In this document: positions 62,060 through 64,000 of the stretch, one piece after another
Position numbering within the stretch: the stretch's first letter is position 1
Layout of the letters: each line of letters begins with the position of its first letter
NCBI GenBank assembly: GCA_963969495.1
Contig: OZ018328.1
Span: 6,547,331-6,611,330 of the forward strand
Source: Ceratothoa steindachneri
Lineage: Eukaryota > Arthropoda > Malacostraca > Isopoda > Cymothoidae
Direction: 5' to 3'
Length of the DNA: 64,000 nucleotides
The notes under the pieces: generated by a model
What the model saw: only the letters and a program-made list of their open reading frames with translations
Database searches by the model: none
Told to the model about the DNA's origin: nothing
Translations under genes and position numbers: made by a program

Positions 62060-62485
62060 TTTAGTAGGTTTTTTTATTGCTTATGAGTGTCTCAGTGACG
62101 TTTCTGTGCCCGTTTGAAGTCATTTTCATCCCGAGTATATTGCACTCTGTGGCGTAGGGATAGCGTCTACCCCCCACCTTAACATCTGATAGTAGGGTCC
62201 TTCTGATCGAAACCACCTTGGTCAATCTTTTCTGCCATAACATTGATTGCCATCTCCCGAAGCCGACTTTTTATGAGTTGTATAGGAAATTCCAGCTGTG
62301 TGACTAGTCTTCGATTTTATCATTTTTTCGAAAAGCTTCCCGACAAATTCCAATAGTGAAATTGTGCAGGAGTTCCTCTCCTTTCTGGCCGGTGGCTTCC
62401 ATGGCTTGGCTAGGAAGATCTTTTTCACAGTCTCGAAAGCATTTGGGAAGTAGCTTATATTGAGACGTGTAAATATTTTTCTCAA
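62060..62485 (-). pseudogene. LINE RT fragment (I/Nimb-like)
   Basis: The minus strand reads YFPNAFETVKKIFLAKPWKP and ISLLEFVGKLFEKMI, equivalent to P..F..A.IILIPKPGK...NYRPISLLE.LGKLFEK.I of LINE RTs. A second short frame reads DVKVGGRRYPYATECNILGM, like the later region before LG..L. The central catalytic part is deleted. Confidence 0.65.
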
Positions 62486-62689
62486 TTCTTCTATGATGAT
62501 TGGTGGTGTCTTTTTCTAGTTAAATTTATAGTGCCTGATTGTCCTGGGGCTGTCTAGCTGGATAGGTGGAGCTCACCTAGTAGTTCTTCAGGTTGTTATT
62601 TTGGTAAAGAAGTGTTTATATAGAATTGATTTTGAAGAGCTGGTCGTAGAAGAATGAATCGTACTCTTCTTTCCATAAAGAATTTGACT
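62486..62689. other. Unassigned sequence
   Basis: Nothing recognised between the LINE RT scrap and the PLE. Confidence 0.3.
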
Positions 62690-63296
62690 TCTTCGTAAAT
62701 TCTTCAAAAACAAGTCTTATCCTAGTAATTTATACAAGATACTTAAGAAATTCTTAAACCAACAATATGAACCAAGGTTATCTATCAGCACCGTTACCAA
62801 AGACTTACTCTATGTATCTTTACCATACTTAGGCTCTCTTAACCGTTCCTTCCACAAAGAATTTTTTAAAATTTCTCCAACAATATTTTACCCATATTCA
62901 ATTTAAACCATTTTCACCAATAATTTATAAATTGGTTCAATATTTCATGTAAAAGACACACTCCCTCTAAACTTGCGTAGTTGCCTGGTATATCAGTTTA
63001 CTTGTCCTCGCTGTGATCGAGGCTCGTATATAGGCAGCACCGTTCGTTCTCTTGAGGCCAAGGTGTGCCCTCACTTAGGCATTAGTAATATGACTGGCAA
63101 ACCTTTGAACCATAAAGAAACATCACCCATAAGATCTCATATTATACTATGTAAAACTGATGTTCCTGAAAACTTTAAAATCCTTGAAGAATGTAACAAT
63201 GAGATTTCCCTCCGTATTTTAGGGTCCATGTATATTAAAATACTAAAACCTTCCCTTAACAACAACACGAGTGCCTCTCCGCTCCTCTTAGTTTAA
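62690..63296 (+). pseudogene. Penelope-like element 3: RT tail and GIY-YIG endonuclease
   Basis: Upstream broken frame: VTKDLLYVSLPYLGSLNRSF, then FTNNL and IGSIFHVKDTLPLNLRSC (62800-62980). The open part has LVYQFTCPRCDRGSYIGSTV, then PHLGISNMTGKPLNHKETSP, then IRSHIILC and SMYIKILKPSLNNN. This is the Penelope GIY-YIG nuclease with CPRC, YIGST, the HLGIS...TG block, the H..C pair and the closing LIK...P.LN. It is truncated at the 5' side. The sequence differs strongly from PLE 1 and PLE 2, so three lineages are present. Confidence 0.85.
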
Positions 63297-63911
63297 CTAC
63301 TCCTGCAACCACCGCACTTTCTTCCTGCCACCCTTCCTTAACTTATTCAGTTGAGTTTCTCTCACAGTTTGACCCGGTAGGTTACGTTCTCTGCCCTATT
63401 TTCTTCCCAGTCTCCTCACCCATTTAAATAATGTTTTGTTTATCTAATTTGAATTTCACTTTATGCCATTATGAAATATGTTAAAATTAAAAATAAAAAT
63501 TCTTGATAATTATCTCCATTCTATTATTTCTTTCCTATGATTGCTCCTCTTTAGATTTAATTTCTTCTTTCCCCGCCATCCCTAAATCTTGCAGTCGTTT
63601 AATCCATTCCTTAGACATAAATATTGTCTTTGTTTGCGTTGATTTTATATTTTTGTCGTTTGGATTTTGCACATTCCGATTCTCAAGAGGCCGTCCGTTA
63701 TATTTCATTTTTATTCATTTATTTTGTTGTTTTTTTTCTATTATTGGTTCATATTTCGTGAAGCGCGTTCCCTAACTTTCTGTGTACTCAATATATTGCT
63801 GCGTTCTGTTATTATATCTACTTCTTAATAATGAACTTGAAAATATAGTTCGAAAGTACTCGGATGCCTCCTTTTAATTTTCCTGTGGGTGATTTTTGTA
63901 ATTATTGCTTG
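63297..63911 (+). mobile_element. 3' tail of Penelope-like element 3
   Basis: Non-coding T-rich tail. TTGAAAATATAGTTCGAAAG followed by TACTCGG at about 63837-63864 is the counterpart of the hairpin-CGAAAC motifs at the ends of PLE 1 and PLE 2. Confidence 0.45.
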
Positions 63912-63961
63912 ACGGAAGTATAAATTTCTTGCTTATATAAGCAAGAAATTCATACTTCCGT
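63912..63961. repeat. 50-bp near-perfect palindrome
   Basis: Two 25-base arms starting ACGGAAGTAT and ending ATACTTCCGT match at 24 of 25 positions with no spacer (centre CTTATATAAG). It can form a long hairpin or cruciform. It lies downstream of the PLE 3 tail. Confidence 0.93.
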
Positions 63962-64000
63962 TTCTCAAAAATGCCGACACATTCTCGCATATTCCACCTC

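Overview
This window looks like repeat-dense, gene-poor nuclear DNA of an arthropod; a crustacean is plausible but not proven. Reasons: no bacterial-style operons, GT-AG introns in the one intron-bearing gene copy, a short (CCTAA)n tract of the arthropod telomere type, long (TA)n arrays, tRNA-derived SINEs, and many decayed Tc1/mariner, hAT, LINE and Penelope-like elements. I found no intact host gene. Almost every recognisable coding stretch is a broken transposon or pseudogene.

Layout. 0-3 kb: C-terminal part of a multi-copy arthropod gene family (copy C), a LINE RNase H remnant, a telomere-type tract and a MITE. 3.4-7.3 kb: a 31-bp minisatellite split by a solo LTR with a 5-bp target duplication. 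7.7-10.6 kb: MITE, SINE, hAT fragment, then a second solo LTR that carries an internal tandem array. 11-18 kb: TA arrays, small tandem arrays, a Penelope-like element (PLE) and an antisense solo LTR. 18.3-25.7 kb: two further copies of the same gene family. Copy B (minus) keeps two introns, one holding a CR1/L2-type LINE. Copy A (plus) lacks both introns. 26-47 kb: LINE ORF1/endonuclease/RT pieces, a rearranged Tc1-like element, two mariner fragments, MITEs, SINEs, a PLE and more TA arrays. 48.3-54.4 kb: a nested stack in which a hAT is split by a MITE, the MITE by a CTAGGCTATA-type satellite, and the satellite by two solo LTRs. 54.9-64 kb: TG-rich and 33-bp tandem arrays, LINE scraps, a Tc1-like pseudogene, and a third PLE near a 50-bp palindrome.

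The most informative signals are: five solo LTRs, each with perfect 5-bp duplications and TGT...CGACA-type ends; the MITE family with a variable number of ~115-bp internal modules; the intron-bearing versus intronless pair of the uncharacterised zinc-binding gene family; and three PLE tails that each carry a hairpin followed by CGAAA. All similarity statements come from reading the sequence and recalling families; no database search was possible.
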